A stretch of DNA of 64,000 bases from Lolium rigidum (Eukaryota > Streptophyta > Magnoliopsida > Poales > Poaceae), in NCBI RefSeq assembly GCF_022539505.1, contig NC_061512.1, positions 152,565,962 to 152,629,961 of the forward strand, given 5' to 3'. Both the position numbers and the translations under genes were made by a program. Below are positions 30,960 to 43,114 of the stretch, one piece after another. The number at the start of each line of letters is the position of its first letter. Position 1 is the stretch's first letter. The notes under the pieces are model-generated. The model was not told the DNA's origin. It worked only from the letters and a program-made list of their open reading frames with translations, and searched no databases.

Positions 30960-33557
30960 GGCTGAGTTGATGGGTTCAGTTGTGACTAATTAACATTATT
31001 AGCTCTTGGTTACCGGATTCATTAGGCATGGTTTCCAGGTTAACTTTTAATAATTAACATATTAATTAGATCCTATGGTTGCCAGATTCCTGATTGCCAG
31101 GTTAATAAAACCAAATTGCCAGATTAATTAAGCCGCCATGGAGCTCCTCCGTTATCCTGTCCCTATACCGCAAAGTTCGAGGACTCCTCGCAGCCGTGGT
31201 TCAGCTTGGCGGCGACGGCGGCCTCCCGCACTGCTCCGTGCTCAGCGTCGCGGGCGTCCTCCCGCGCTGCTCCGTGCTCGGCGGCGTGTGGTAGTCTCCC
31301 CAGCTGCTCCGTGCTCAATGCCGGCGCCGCGGCGACCTCCCCGGCTGCCCGTGCTAAGCGGCGACGGCAGCCTCCCCCGCTGCTCTGTGCTGGACGGAGA
31401 CCTCCCCCGCTGCGAGGCGGCCTCCCGGGCTACCCGTGCTCGGCGGCAGCGGCGGCCTCCCTTGCTTCCCGTGCTCGGTGGTGGCCTCTCCGGCTGCTAC
31501 ATGCTCGCGCGGCAGCGGTCTCCTCTCTCTTCCCTGCCTCGGACTCCCGGCGCTGCTTTCCGTCATGGTTTCAGAGACACAGGCAGATATTTGTATGGTC
31601 GAGGATAGTGGTGAAAGGATAAGGTGCGTTTTGGATGAGATGTAATCGGTCATTTAAGGGCAGATGAGTTTTCCTAATGCTGACCCCCCGCCGCACGGGA
31701 GGGCGAGCTATGCGGCGTCCCCGTGTAGATTTTCCCTTCTTTCTTCTCTAATGTTTATTTCTCTTGCGTTTTTCAAAATTTGCATTCTTTTAAACCAACA
31801 CATTTTCTCTAAAGTGGAAAAACAATTAGTTCTAAATGTGTTTCAAAATTCAATTTTTTGAAATTAGAACATTTTTTCTAATTGAACAGTATAAAAAATG
31901 AATTTTCAAAATTTTAGAACTTTTCATTGAATATTTTTTTAAATTGAACATTTTTCAAAATTTAATTTTTTATAGAAATATGATCATTTTTGGAATTGAT
32001 TTTTTTTAAATGTGAACATTTTTATTTAAATATATTCATAATTTAACTATTTTTATAAACATTTTTAAAGAATAAAGAAGAAAACCATAAAAACTATGCG
32101 GAAGAAGACAAACCAAGTAGAAAATACGAAAGAGAAATGAAAAAGAAAACCGAAACAGAAACAGAAAAACCTGAATAAGTAAAACAAAACACACTAAGTA
32201 TAAAAAATTGTGAATATTTTTTGCATTGAATATTTTCAGAAACTAAGCAAGTTTAGAATATATAAACAATTTCTGAAAGAATAAAAGAAGAAAAGTAGAG
32301 AAACTAGGCGGATGAAGAAAAACCGAATAGAAAACGAGACAAAAACAAGTAAAGAAAAAACTAAAGGGAAAAGTGAAACTAAAAAACCGGACTAAGCAAA
32401 ACCAAAATGCCCCAAAACGAACTAGGAGGTCTGAGGCGCCCCGTCGGCAGCAAGCCGTAAAAATTTTAGGTGTTCGGAGCTCCACTACACGTCTTGGCGT
32501 GGATCTTTGGTCGAAATTCGAAAAGAATAAAAACCTAATGGGTCAACTAACTAATCGATCTAAGCCCAATATAGTGGCCCAAGTGAATTGCAACACATGT
32601 ATTGCCAAATCGTGCTGAGGTTGATGACGTGACTCCATTTTTTTGGTGAATCTTATACGCCACACTGGTCGGTGTTGACCAGGTGTGCCGCACACCGCTA
32701 TTCCGTTTTGGGCCAGGCCCACTAATTCATTTTTTTTTCTTTCTTCCAATTTTTCCTTTTCCTTTTCGGTTTCTTTCCTTGTTTGTTTGGTTTTTCTGTG
32801 TGGTTTTTCTATTTTATTTTCGTTTTTCTTCCAGGATTTCTTGCTTTGCTTCTATTTTATTTTTTTGAAAAAAGTTCAATTTTTAAAAAAATGATGAGAT
32901 TCAAAAAAGGCGTAGATTCCAAATTGTTCAAATTTTGAAATTCATTGAAATTGGAAAATTGTTTGAAATATTGAAATTCTAAATTTGTTCAAAATTTAAA
33001 TTTGAAACACAAAATTTTTTGAAACACAGAATTTTTTGAATTTCGATAATTGTTCTAGATATGTAAGATTCAAAAAATGTTGAGTTTCAAATTTAGAAAA
33101 ATGGAAAAAATTAAGTTTAAGAATTAGCTGAAATTCAAAAAAAAAATCAAAATATTCAGATTTCAGAAAAGAAAATGTAAATAAAACACCAGAAGTAAAA
33201 AAAAAACTTACCGGGCTAGCCCAGCACCTTCGCATCGGTTGTGCCATGTGCGACATGTGATAAGGGCCGACCAGGATGGCATATAGGACGTCCCCTTCTT
33301 TTTTTTTTTTTTGCCTATTGCGGTGGACCTTGTTGTTTTTTTAGATAGAGGTGGACCTCGTTGAGACTAAATTGAGATGCCCCATGATTAGCTTATTGAA
33401 GGAATGTGCTGGTGTACAGCAGTTTTATGCCAGTGCCCAGTGAAGTTGTAACGCACATGGATGTGTTTCTTAAAGATCCTCCGTACACTGGAGTGGGCAA
33501 CTTGGTGGAGTCTGGCATACCATAGAGCAGGATTATTTGATGATGAAGGATCATGCA
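30960..33557. other. Region without recognised genes between Harbinger elements
   Basis: 31138-31650 is GC-rich with overlapping low-complexity ORFs (Pro/Ala/Arg-rich, repeated gctgctccgtgctc units) that do not look like a protein family. 31750-32390 is A/T-rich with many gaacatttttca-like runs. 32651-33290 may be a small transposon: tacgccacactggtcgg on the left pairs imperfectly with ccgaccaggatggcata on the right. A T-run lies at about 33298-33312. No tRNA or rRNA was seen. Confidence 0.4.
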
Positions 33558-33560
33558 TAA

Positions 33561-35062
33561 GGGCATCTCCAGCGGCGCGACGCATTTCGGACGTCGAAGC
33601 GGACGCGTCGTGTCCGTTTACGTCGGCCGAAATGGTCGAAATCGTCCGGGCGTCCGTTTGCGTCGGGGGTGGCTCCAGCGGCGCGACGCATAATTTTTTT
33701 TTTCATTCATGCAACCATAATTTACGTTAAAAAAAACATAAAAAAGCCATAAAGGCGTGCTAAAAGTTGCTTGCCGCCATCGGTCGTCGTCGGCCGACGA
33801 GGTTAATGAACTCCGGCGTCGGCCATGGAAGCTCGTACGCCGGCGGTGGAGGAGGTACCGCCGCATGGGCGTGAGGCCGTGGCCGGGATCCCACGCCGGA
33901 GCAGCAGGCGGAGCGCGGTCGTTGGAACGCGTCGGCGTAGCCGAGGAGTCGCCGGCCTCCCTCGCGCGAGCGCCGACTCCCGCAACCGGATTGCGAGCCC
34001 CTCCCACAAAGCGAGCTCGTTGAGCTCGTCCCGCGCGGCTGGCCGGCTGCCATGGCAATAGCCTCATCCTCGGAAAGGTCCGGCGGCTGGGTCTCCGGAT
34101 CCCACGCCGGCCCGCCGTCGTCGTGGTCGTAGTCGACCATGTGGACGTCGTCCGCGTCCTCCTCGTCGTCCGCGTCCTCGGCGTTGTTCTCTTCTTCTTC
34201 TTCGGCGATCTCTCGGTCGAAGAAGTCCACGTCGCCGAGGTAGCCAGCGCGGCGGCGCGCGGCCGAACTCCCACGTCCCGAATGAAATCCGGTTGTAGGA
34301 GTTCGGCCGCGTACGCCTCATCCTCCCGCGGATCCGGCGGCAAGATCCGTCGGCGGCGGCGCACTCTCGTCCCGCCGCTCTCGGCCCTCGCGCGGCACGG
34401 GGACCGGCACGCGCGCGCAGTTCGAGTACCAGCCCCTCCCGGCAAGTTCGCGTCCGGCCATGGCACGGGCCGGTTTTCCTCCCATAGCCGCCGCGCGAGC
34501 TCAACGTGGACGTACCGGCCGACCCTTGCCTTCTTGCCGGAACGCGAGCCGCTTGCCTCCCCGGTCGTTCTTCGTCTTGCGGAACGGCCAAGCATTTCTT
34601 TCCCATGGCGTCGGTGGGGTGGATACTGGGGGATTTGGCAATGGTTTGGTCGTCGAAATGGACGCCGGCAGCGTCCATTTAAAAGGCTCCGACGCCATAT
34701 CGCCTTCAATGGCCTGCCGCTGGCAACGTCTACTAGCTGCGCACGCTCGCGGAAGCCGAGGCACGCCATTAACGCGGCCCTGCGAAGGCTGCAGCGCGCC
34801 GCCCGGAAGTAATGCTGCGGAAGATGAAGCAGTTGTGCCGCTGCCAGGCGGGCCCGTGCGAGGACCGTGCGGACACTTTGCGCGTCCGCGCAGCGTCCGC
34901 CGAGACGCAAACCTGACGCATATTTGGGCCAGGTTTGCGACTCTGCGGACGGCCCGGTCACTTTGCGTCGCGCCACTGGAGGTGGTGCACGACGCATTTT
35001 CGGTCACGTCGGACACAAACGGTCGCTCAGCGTCCGTTTGCGTCGCGCCGCTGGAGATGCCC
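33561..35062 (-). mobile_element. PIF/Harbinger-like element with acidic ORF, 1.5 kb
   Basis: It starts GGGCATCTCCAGCGGCGCGA and ends with its inverted form, flanked by TAA (33558-33560, 35063-35065). A second copy of CTCCAGCGGCGCGACGCA sits inside each end (33673 and, inverted, 34964-34981), so each terminus is doubled. There is no transposase. One minus-strand gene-like region occupies the middle. The target duplication and GGGCATCTCC end place it in PIF/Harbinger, in a subfamily different from the GAGCATC elements. Confidence 0.82.
33760..34609 (-). pseudogene. Hypothetical acidic protein in the Harbinger-like element
   Basis: Minus strand. From ATG at 34609 one frame reads MGKKCLAVPQDEERPGRQ. 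A second frame continues with LWEENRPVPWPD and RRRRILPPDPREDEAY. A third (34230-33760, 156 aa) begins MDFFDREIAEEEEENNAED and carries a long Asp/Glu run, PAWDPETQPPDLSEDEAI, and a Pro-rich tail with YELPWPTPEF. The pieces line up in order, so a single ORF with two frame breaks is likely. I recognise no enzymatic domain. Similar proteins are, to my recollection, common in wheat-group annotations, which fits spread by the transposon. Function unknown. Confidence 0.5.
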
Positions 35063-35655
35063 TAAGATCTATTAGTACAGCGGAATAATTTATCACCTTC
35101 GTGATGAGGACAAACATTGGCAGCAATTAACCCGGATGTAAAAGGGGAAAAAACATAGACATTCCAATTAAGTTGCAAGAGGAGGATGAGCACTAGTAAC
35201 AACTGATAGCTGACTGCTGCGCTTAGAGCATCTCCACCGGCGCACCCCGATATCGACCCCGATAGTGATTTGGGGGGCGGGACCGAAAATGGGCTGGCAT
35301 CAGCGTCCCCAAACGGCGCCGGCCAATTTTCGAGCCCAATAGAATCACCGGCAACCCCGTGTGGCCCCTTCGCCAAGGGCGCGAATCGGGCGCGCCGGCG
35401 CTCTGAAAATTTTGGACGTGGGAGCCGCCTGTCAGCCACACATCCCAAAAGTCGACGCCAGCGGGGAGTGGCGGGGCCGACGCGTCAGCGGCTCATTCAA
35501 TTTTAACCTAACCGTCGACTACCTCGCGACGGGAGTTATTGGGGCGCAGCGGCAGTGCAGTTTCCGCAGATGCGCAGCGAACCGTCCCGTCGCGCGCGCC
35601 TTGCTCTTCGTGGCGGTATTAATGAGCGCCATCGCTTCCCCGCCTCCCTCCGGCC

Positions 35656-35663
35656 TATAAAAA
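35656..35663 (+). promoter_or_regulatory. TATA box of B3-like gene copy 2
   Basis: TATAAAAA is followed by cacacacaaaccctagcgcc and a second aaccctag, then ATG at 35750. The same motifs in the same order precede copy 1. Confidence 0.55.
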
Positions 35664-35749
35664 AGGCCACCTCTCATCATCCCTCTCACACACAAACCCT
35701 AGCGCCTCTCTCCCCAACCCTAGCCGCCACCATCTGAAAAGACGACGCC

Positions 35750-36201
35750 ATGTCTGGTCGAGGCTGAGGTCGCGGCCGTGTCGTGGCCGTGGCCGCGGCA
35801 GAGCTGCACGCACGCCATCGTCTTCATCGTCGGACATGGACGAGGAGAGGCCCGCGCTGTTCGAGTTTGTCATCGTCCTCAAGGGCGACCCACACGGCAT
35901 CCAGAGGCTGCGGGACACCTTCGCCGACTTCGTCGCCGGTGACGAGTGCCCGGGCTCGCTGCATCCGCGGGAGGCTTCCTGCGGCTTCTGCCAGTGGATC
36001 ATGGACGTGATCTACGACGCACGCGTCAAGATGTACCTCCACATCGGCTTGGAGAAGTTCGCGTGCTACCACCGCCTCCAAGCCGGCTTCATGCTCATGT
36101 TCTCCTACTTTTGCGAGAGGGACATGACCGTCAAGGTGTTCGACGAGACGCGTTGCCGCCGCCACTACCACGGCGACAGCGCCGAGGAGGACGACGACTG
36201 A
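35750..36201 (+). pseudogene. B3-domain-like protein inside a Harbinger-like element (copy 2)
   Basis: The open part 35836-36201 encodes 121 residues: LFEFVIVLKGDPHGIQRL, TFADFVAGDE, QWIMDVIYDARVKMYLH, IGLEKFACYHRLQAGF, FSYFCERDMTVKVFDE, TRCRRHYH and an acidic end. The order strand, basic loop, (G)W-x-x-F, G-x-x-L-x-F, V-x-V-F-D is that of the plant B3 DNA-binding domain (REM-like), though the usual GW is GL here. The upstream ATG at 35750 reads only MSGRG before a stop; one base shifted, the leader is Gly-Arg-rich and joins the domain. Translation could start at 35836. It may be a transcription-factor-like protein or a domain-only decoy; both are inference. Confidence 0.7.
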
Positions 36202-36851
36202 GTGTTGTAATTCGCAGCGAATATTAGCACGCATGTTTTTGGATGTTCTTTCTCGAAAGAACCAACAGGGGCACCCTCATCAGCTGGAGTTTCCAGTTTG
36301 GGTGCCTGGGTGTACCCTCGAGTGTTCTTTTTTGGCAGCGAACACACGAAACCTGCGATGACCGGTCTAGTTAGGTTTAGTTTTTTTTGCAATGTTTTAT
36401 ATTTGTGTCAACCATGGTTCAAATTATGTATTAGTTTGTGGAAAACTATGTTCCAAACTATATCTTCATGTAAATCACCTTCCCAATTATGTATCCGTTT
36501 GTGGAATGAAATATTTCTTCTCTTTATTCGATTTTCTATGCATTTATTTGTGATTGTAATTCAAACCATCTATCGGAACCGCCGGGTGTGGAAACAGCTC
36601 CTCCAAATAGAGGATGCAGTGTTGACGTCTCCCAAACGAAGATATCAGCGTCTCTGCCGGCAACTATTTGGGGGACACCGATGGAGATGCTCTTAAGAGG
36701 CGCCTCGAATCGACATGAAGTTGATCTAATTTTTGGAAAGGGTTTACACACGAGGCGTACATTGAGAACAAGCAAGTGCGTGTAGGGTTGGCCTATGCAG
36801 GGGCGCTCCACGATAGCGCTCAAGGGCTGGGCATTCTAAGCCGTTCGATCT

Positions 36852-39800
36852 GTGTCTGAGCTCCGCATGCATCTTGGCCGTTGGGGCGTGAAACAAAACC
36901 AACTGATAGAAACCCTAGCCGCCACACCCAGCGCGCTCGCTCCGCTTCTCCGATCCCTTTACCTGCTTGCTCCGGCGCCCTCCAACCGCACCCTGATCTC
37001 CCTCTTCTCTCCTCTATACTCCTCTAGCGGTCTGGCAGGTGGTTCACGACATCGCGGCTCGGTGGAGGCGCAGCAGTTGCGGCCTCGGCCTGCTTGGAGG
37101 ACAGGAACAAGTGGCGGTGAGGTTCCGTCGCTTTACTGAGCGACGGCCTCGTGGCTGGGGCTCCGGCGAGGCTGTGACCGACGAGGCTGTGTATGAGGTG
37201 TTGCTGCGGCAGATCGAGCCGAAGGAGGATCTTCAGTGGAGGAGAAGGGGGGCAGGCCGCCGCAAGGAGGCGTCTGTGGTGGGATACCACTGCGACGAGG
37301 TATGTGACGATAACGCAGGAGGCTGCACCTTCTAGCTAGGTGAGTGTGGCTAGCAACAACAGGATGCAACCGGTTGTTCCCCTCTTCGTCGTCCTACTGC
37401 TCGCCTCCTCCTGGTCCAGTGTCTCTGGAAGTCTTCACGAACATTGTTGTGGCCTGTGCTGGTGAGAACTCAAACCCCTCCAGCCACATGTTCATCTTAT
37501 ATCTTCTCATTTACGGGTGTGCTACTTGGGCGTTTTCCCCTCTCTTTGCATCAGATAAGGACATTTGCTAGCTGTAGATGTGGGGATACGATGACTAGAC
37601 CGGAAGCTCCATTAAAGCGTTGGATTAAAGGTATATTTTGATTGTTTTCTCTTTCCATCGTGTAGTGATTGAAGCGTTCAGATTGATAGTGGTTTACTAT
37701 TGGTTCTAGGATTCATTATTTAGTTATAGGCTGTTATTTGAAAATTTGACTGGGAAAATAGAGAAAAAAGTTAAACGTATATGAGAAGTTGTTGATATGT
37801 GATATATTGCAATACTGTAATATTTTTTGTTTTGAACTACATAATTACCCTTTTGTAGATTAGTAAGGTCCACAGGGATTTGTAGCGACATTTTGGGCAA
37901 CATTTTCATCCTGAAGGTGTATCATGAAGTTTTAATCTCTTATTTTGTTTCCTGCTTGCATCAATAGGAGAATGGATGGTTGCTTCTCTCATTTAGAGAA
38001 GTCTTGTGCTCGAATTTGCTGCTCATTCATGTGATCTTTCATGCTCTGCTGTTCAGATTGTGTTTCCACTGATATGCAATGATTTTTCTTGTAGCCAGAT
38101 GCATGTGTACTGACCCTAAATAATTTCTTCTCCTGAAAAGTAGGAGATTTTATCTGGTGCTCATGTGTGTCATTACATACTTTCCTGTGTTTAGTGGTTT
38201 ACACTTATTGTAATTTTTGTGTGCAACGGGTATTTTAGCTTACGCAAGCATTTTCTTTATGCAGACTAGCTTTGCACCTTTAATTTCTTCCTTGGTACAT
38301 TGGAGTCGTCAATTTTGGACAACCCAATAGATAAATCTATAGGTATGTGCTTCTGACCTTCTAGATTTCTGTTAATTTTCACTTGCTGAGATTCTCACTA
38401 AGAAAGCAAGAAGAAATGCATCTACTATTCTGTGCAGCTTAGTAATTATGTAGAATGGATATGTTTTTAAGCTTTTTTCGGCGGATAAAATCCATTTTTG
38501 TGAAAGCAGATAAATTGTTAAAATATAGTAGAACATGCGCACCTGCAGGACTGCCGCCCTTTCATGTTTGCTAAATTGATGTGTATAAATGGCATGCTGA
38601 AACATCAAGCAAGTTTTTGATGGTTATCTGGCTTTGTTCAATTATTTTTCACTTATACATTTTTTTGACCAAGTTTTTACTTATAAATTTGACATCGGAG
38701 TCTACATGGCTTGGACATACAACATAAGAGCGCAAGTTTTATCATATTTCTAACTCAATAAATTATTGCAAAGCACAAATCTGAGAATTGGTGTCTTCTG
38801 TGCAGCAGTCTTGTACAAGGAAATTGAGAGAGGCGGTTATTGAGTTTTTGATCCGATGGCGAGATGAACCATCAGCCGTCGCTGCAAGCAGGACATTCCA
38901 ATGGGGATGTATCCCATGACGAACACATCTGGTGGAGTTGGCGCCATCCACTCACCCCCCATGAGCAGGTCCACCATCTCGTCTATTGTGTGCACTCCAG
39001 ACCTTGTGATAAGCAAACAATGCTCCTTTTTAGTTATGCTCGTTTATGTTTTATCTTTGATGTCTCACTGTGTTAAAATCTCCATGATTACAATGAGATT
39101 ACCATTTGGGTTTAGCAACAAAAATTGGGCAATTATTTGGCCTACCATGTTCTCCAAATTTCCTGTATCAGTTTATGTATGTGCATCTTTGATTCTTTGT
39201 ACCATATGCCAGAAATTACTAATACATTCTTGTTTACTCATCAATGTCAATGTTACTTATAAAGAGGGGCGTTTGGTTACAATATTTCTTTGAAGTGTGC
39301 ATTAGCAAGCAACAAACTCGCTGGTAAGCTTTCATATTTATGTGTTTACTTGCTCTCTATAGTTCAAGCTTCAGCCCATTTATAATCTATTTGGGTTTTT
39401 ATATCTGATCCATGCTTATGCTTGTTGCTCAAGTGTCTTTTTATGGGCAATGGTGGTTTATAGATGTGCAATTTATATTCCTAATTTTACCAGCTACCAT
39501 TGTTTATATTAACTCAAAAGGCTTAGCAGAACAACAACTTTGCAGAATATGTTGTCTTACTTTGCATATGCAATGCTACATGTAGGTGGTTCACTTCAAA
39601 TTGATATTGTCCATGCCTTGAGCAATCAAGATAAATGACCCCTTGAGTAATTGTTCAGTTTACAAGAACACCCAGCTTGTAAGTAGCCACTTCCTACTTT
39701 GTAGGCTTTTTTAGCAATGCCAATGTTTCTTACTCTACATGACTTACATGCTTCATTTCTTGTAGGTACCTTATATATATTGTTTGCAGAGAACTACTAA

Positions 39801-41640
39801 GGTTCCTATTTTATTGATTGAGGAACAGCCAAACAGGCCGTCATAGATGGATATATCTGTATACTTCATCTGACTGTTGAGAAACAAGCTACTATATCTA
39901 CAGAGTGAGCCTGAAATTCTCAGAAAAATGATCTATCGCCAATGCAATTTATTTCTTGTATTTATTTGTGTAGAATAAGGTCAGGCTCAGTTAGTTTTCT
40001 TCCATGCACTATTTTTTCAGATATATCGGGTGAAAGAAATTTTATAGCGTTGCAGCAGCACTAGATGAACAATGTAGTTGATGGAGTAATCATACTTTTG
40101 CTCTTAAATTATCTCTATAGATGGATACTGGATTGAGTGTACCCGTGTAGTGAAGTCCCAGGTTAAACAAGGCTCTATTACAGTCTCTCTTTAGTTTCTC
40201 AGATTGATCAATATTCAGCTTGCAAACAAAAACTGAATGTTGCTTTGGTTGAAAATTAAGAAAGATCTTTTTTCCGTAGTTATTACTTGGCATATTTATT
40301 TCATCATTTTTCTCACTGTTTGTGTTGTGTGGTCACTTTTGTTGAAGATCATCTCGGTATCTATCCTTCTAACTTGTTATCTTAGGTGGATGGTGCCTTT
40401 AACTTTTCCTTCTGTGGAAAATGTGTGCTGAAGTATGCTTTCTTAACAATGCAATACTCTCAGGTTTTGTTGAAAACAAAGTTATTTGCAGTATGTTTGC
40501 TTCTATTAACTTTGTCTACTTGTATTTCAGCGAGAAGCAACCCCTCTGATATTTGACCTTCCACTAGCTATCTCATTTGAACTAACGCGACTTTGCAAGT
40601 ATTTCTAGCGTCTGCATTACATCGTTATTGGCTATTAGGTAATAACTGAATAAATGAATTATCTCTACCGTTAGTTTAAGCAGACTCATAGGGGAGATTT
40701 TTTGTTGTTGTGAAAACCCATTTGTTATACTGAGATGTGACTGGAGAGCATAGCTTTTCTTAGGTCTGAACCAGTGATGGCGTTATGATTATCTATGGGC
40801 AGCTGTATTAATTATTTATGAAACAATGGAAATTTAATATAGACACAAGGTTCTTTCCCTTTTGCTTTCTTGCAGGTAGTCTTGGCATGAATTTGTATGA
40901 ATATCATTTCTCTTGCAGAATAGATTGGCACGGAGCAGTCTGTCCTTCAGGTCTTTTCTTTTCTTTCTGTTGCTGCAAATTTATATTGATATTTCTGTTA
41001 CAAGCTTTCTTTTACACTGTGTAAACTGTTTATTAAGGGGGCTACCATGAGAAACTCTGCCCTTGTATCCCTAGAGGTATCGAGCATGTTTATAGGAACT
41101 ATGGGTTTTTTTCTTATGGATTTTCTTTTACACCCTCTGTATTATTTCTTGGTGTTGAGTTTTTACCTTTTATGACAAAATGGAAATTGAAGAGTACATG
41201 GTTTTTTCCTTTGGCAGAACATGTAGATTCAAAAATATCTAAGCTTTATTCTGTTATGCCAAAAGAAGATGAGGAGATGGGTATGTTGTGATATCAGAAG
41301 CTAGCAAGGCCTATGAAGCTATAGCCTAAAAAGAGATCATTGTCTGTCTGGCTTGTCTCATGATAAATGTGCAATTGTTGTTTCTCCATGGTTATGTGAA
41401 TCAATTTATTTCACTTTTTGATAATGTATTGTATTACATGGTGATCAACTGGATGCCATATTTACTCAATTATGTGTCTACCACAGTTATGTGCTTTGTT
41501 GGTGTAGCAAGGGGTGCTCTAGATGATGAAATTGTGAGTTCATTTACAAAATTGTTCTCGAGAGTGCTCTATGGCTGCAAAATGTAAAATGGACATTCTT
41601 TTGTAATACGATCTGGCTGCTTGCGCTCCATAATTTCACC
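36852..41640 (+). other. Possible decayed or non-coding transcription unit
   Basis: The start looks like a plant 5' end: gaaaccctagccgccaca near 36910, CT-rich leader, and a GC-rich segment (37024-37335) open for about 98 codons (contains EAVYEVLLRQIEPKEDLQW). Downstream is T-rich intron-like DNA with short exon-like islands bordered by AG and GT, for example 38279-38341, 38805-38999 and 40531-40598. The islands do not join into one frame that I can follow and match no family I recognise. It could be a degenerate gene, a captured gene, or a long non-coding RNA. Strand is inferred from the splice-like borders. Confidence 0.28.
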
Positions 41641-41907
41641 GCTCTAGAGTTCATTTTATGGTTTCTGTGACCAAGTACACAAAGGAAGGGTTCATAATTC
41701 ATCACCCAAGCTATCAACCAATTGCTTTTTGACGTGCTAAGCTATACATAAATACAAGCTGAGCAAGCTGATCAGCACAAGACCCTTGTGACATTTGGGC
41801 GTTGGGATTGGGATGCAGAGCACCGGTGAGGAGGCGCCCCAAGGGGCGCCCCAACCACTAGTACGTACAAACAAGGTGGATGAAATAACGAGCTCTCATT
41901 GTTTCAC

Positions 41908-42919
41908 CGCGTGTGCACTGTAGAGGCATATTTTTCGTCCAATCAACTTGAGACACGTTGATAGTTACTACAGTACCCAGCGTTTTTTTTTTGGGCAGAG
42001 AGCTCTCAATGCTACACAAGACATGCACCGTAGAGGACCATTTTGGTCCTATCACCTTGCAACAAATCGGCAATTTGCTATAGCGATGAACGATAATTTG
42101 GTTTCTTTCCCCAAATTAACTGATGTAAATGTTTAACTCCAACAACAATTACTCAACTGTAATAATTAAGTAGTAATTTTATAACGATGCACACTTTTCC
42201 AACGTCAATTTCCAGTTGTATTTTGCACGCTTCGACGGATATTCTCCGAGGCAAACCTTCACCCTCAATCTATTTTTCCATCGGTAATTTTTCTACGGTG
42301 ATCGGCACGTTTAGACTGTAACTCTTCAACACAAACCTTCAGCCTCAATAGTAAGTGTCCACCTAATTATCCAACAAACAATTTTCCAATGAGGCATAAT
42401 TCTTCAGCAGTCGCCTACCTCATGATGAACAGTAATTCCCCATTTATTATTTGGCCAGCGGTATTTGGCAAGCTTTGACATAAAGTTTTGACACAAACCT
42501 TCAGAAACAATAGTAATTTTCTGGCGATAATTTTCCTAGGAGTGTTCGGCCCGCTTCGATGATAATTCTCTACGCAAACCTTCAGGCTTAACATTAATTT
42601 TTCCACCGTCATTATTCAACAGTAATTTCCAAACAGCTTATAGTTCTCCGACGTTAATTTGTCAGCAGCTCGGGTACCTCACGATGAACAGTAAATCCTT
42701 GTCTACTTTTTTTGCCAAAAAAATTCCGATGCAAATCTGTAATTCTAAGAGCAACTATCCAACAGTAATCCTAGTAGTAACTCTACAACGGTGTCTATTT
42801 TTTCAACGGTATTTTCAGAGCGGAACTCGGCACTCTTTGACGGTAATTAATCAACCCAAAGCTTCAGCCTCAACGACAGCTCAACACGCTATAACTAGTG
42901 GGCAGCGTTCGGTGGCTGG
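41908..42919. repeat. AT-rich modular repeat, copy A (interrupted by Sirevirus)
   Basis: Degenerate modules recur, each with caaaccttcagcctcaa followed by agtaattttccacc-like sequence (near 42253, 42332, 42492, 42575, 42858). The same series in the same order and orientation occurs at 56060-57150. It is non-coding. It begins near cactagtacg (41856) and ends ctagtg (42900), hinting at CACTA-type termini, but no 3-bp duplication is seen. The Sirevirus inserted at 42924. Confidence 0.55.
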
Positions 42920-42924
42920 CTACC
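42920..42924. repeat. Target-site duplication CTACC, left of Sirevirus
   Basis: CTACC precedes TGTAAGGG and recurs right after the 3' LTR at 54977-54981. A perfect 5-bp duplication confirms a single intact insertion. Confidence 0.93.
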
Positions 42925-43114
42925 TGTAAGGGTATTTTACCCTTATCCATTATTTTGGTAACAATGACACCGTGCTAGTGTATTTGGACTAATACTTTGC
43001 TACAAGATGATTCCCAGGTATTAGCCAAAGAGGTATAAAGGTGTATCAATGGAAGAAGAAGGCAATGGAGACCCCCCCAATTCGACGAAAGAATCAACGG
43101 GATTTTCCTGTGTA

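Larger units (their letters stand above)
35226..36692 (+). mobile_element. PIF/Harbinger-like element with B3-like gene (copy 2), 1467 bp
   Basis: It starts GAGCATCTCCACCGGCGC and ends GGAGATGCTC, flanked by TTA on both sides (35223-35225, 36693-36695). No transposase is present. A complete gene-like unit lies inside: TATA box, leader with aaccctag motifs, Gly-Arg-rich start, B3-like domain, acidic tail. Gene, leader and element length match the split element at 8198-22609, in opposite orientation. The terminal motif also matches the transposase element at 28967-30956. Confidence 0.85.

Noticed and set aside
31138..31650. Host gene in a GC-rich segment
   Set aside because: The frames are made of repeated gctgctccgtgctc-like units with no conserved domain, splice sites or promoter.
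33618..34997. 459-codon minus-strand ORF
   Set aside because: A long open frame in GC-rich DNA. Only its middle (LWEENRPVPWPD to DPREDEAY) belongs to the transposon ORF; the rest is shadow of other frames.
41831..41850. Hairpin GGCGCCCC-AA-GGGGCGCC as a terminator or regulatory site
   Set aside because: It is a short isolated palindrome with no neighbouring gene. Bacterial-type terminators do not apply here.
41856..42900. CACTA transposon with ends CACTAGT and ACTAGTG
   Set aside because: The inverted match stops after seven bases and the flanking triplets differ (AAC and GGC), so the ends may be chance.
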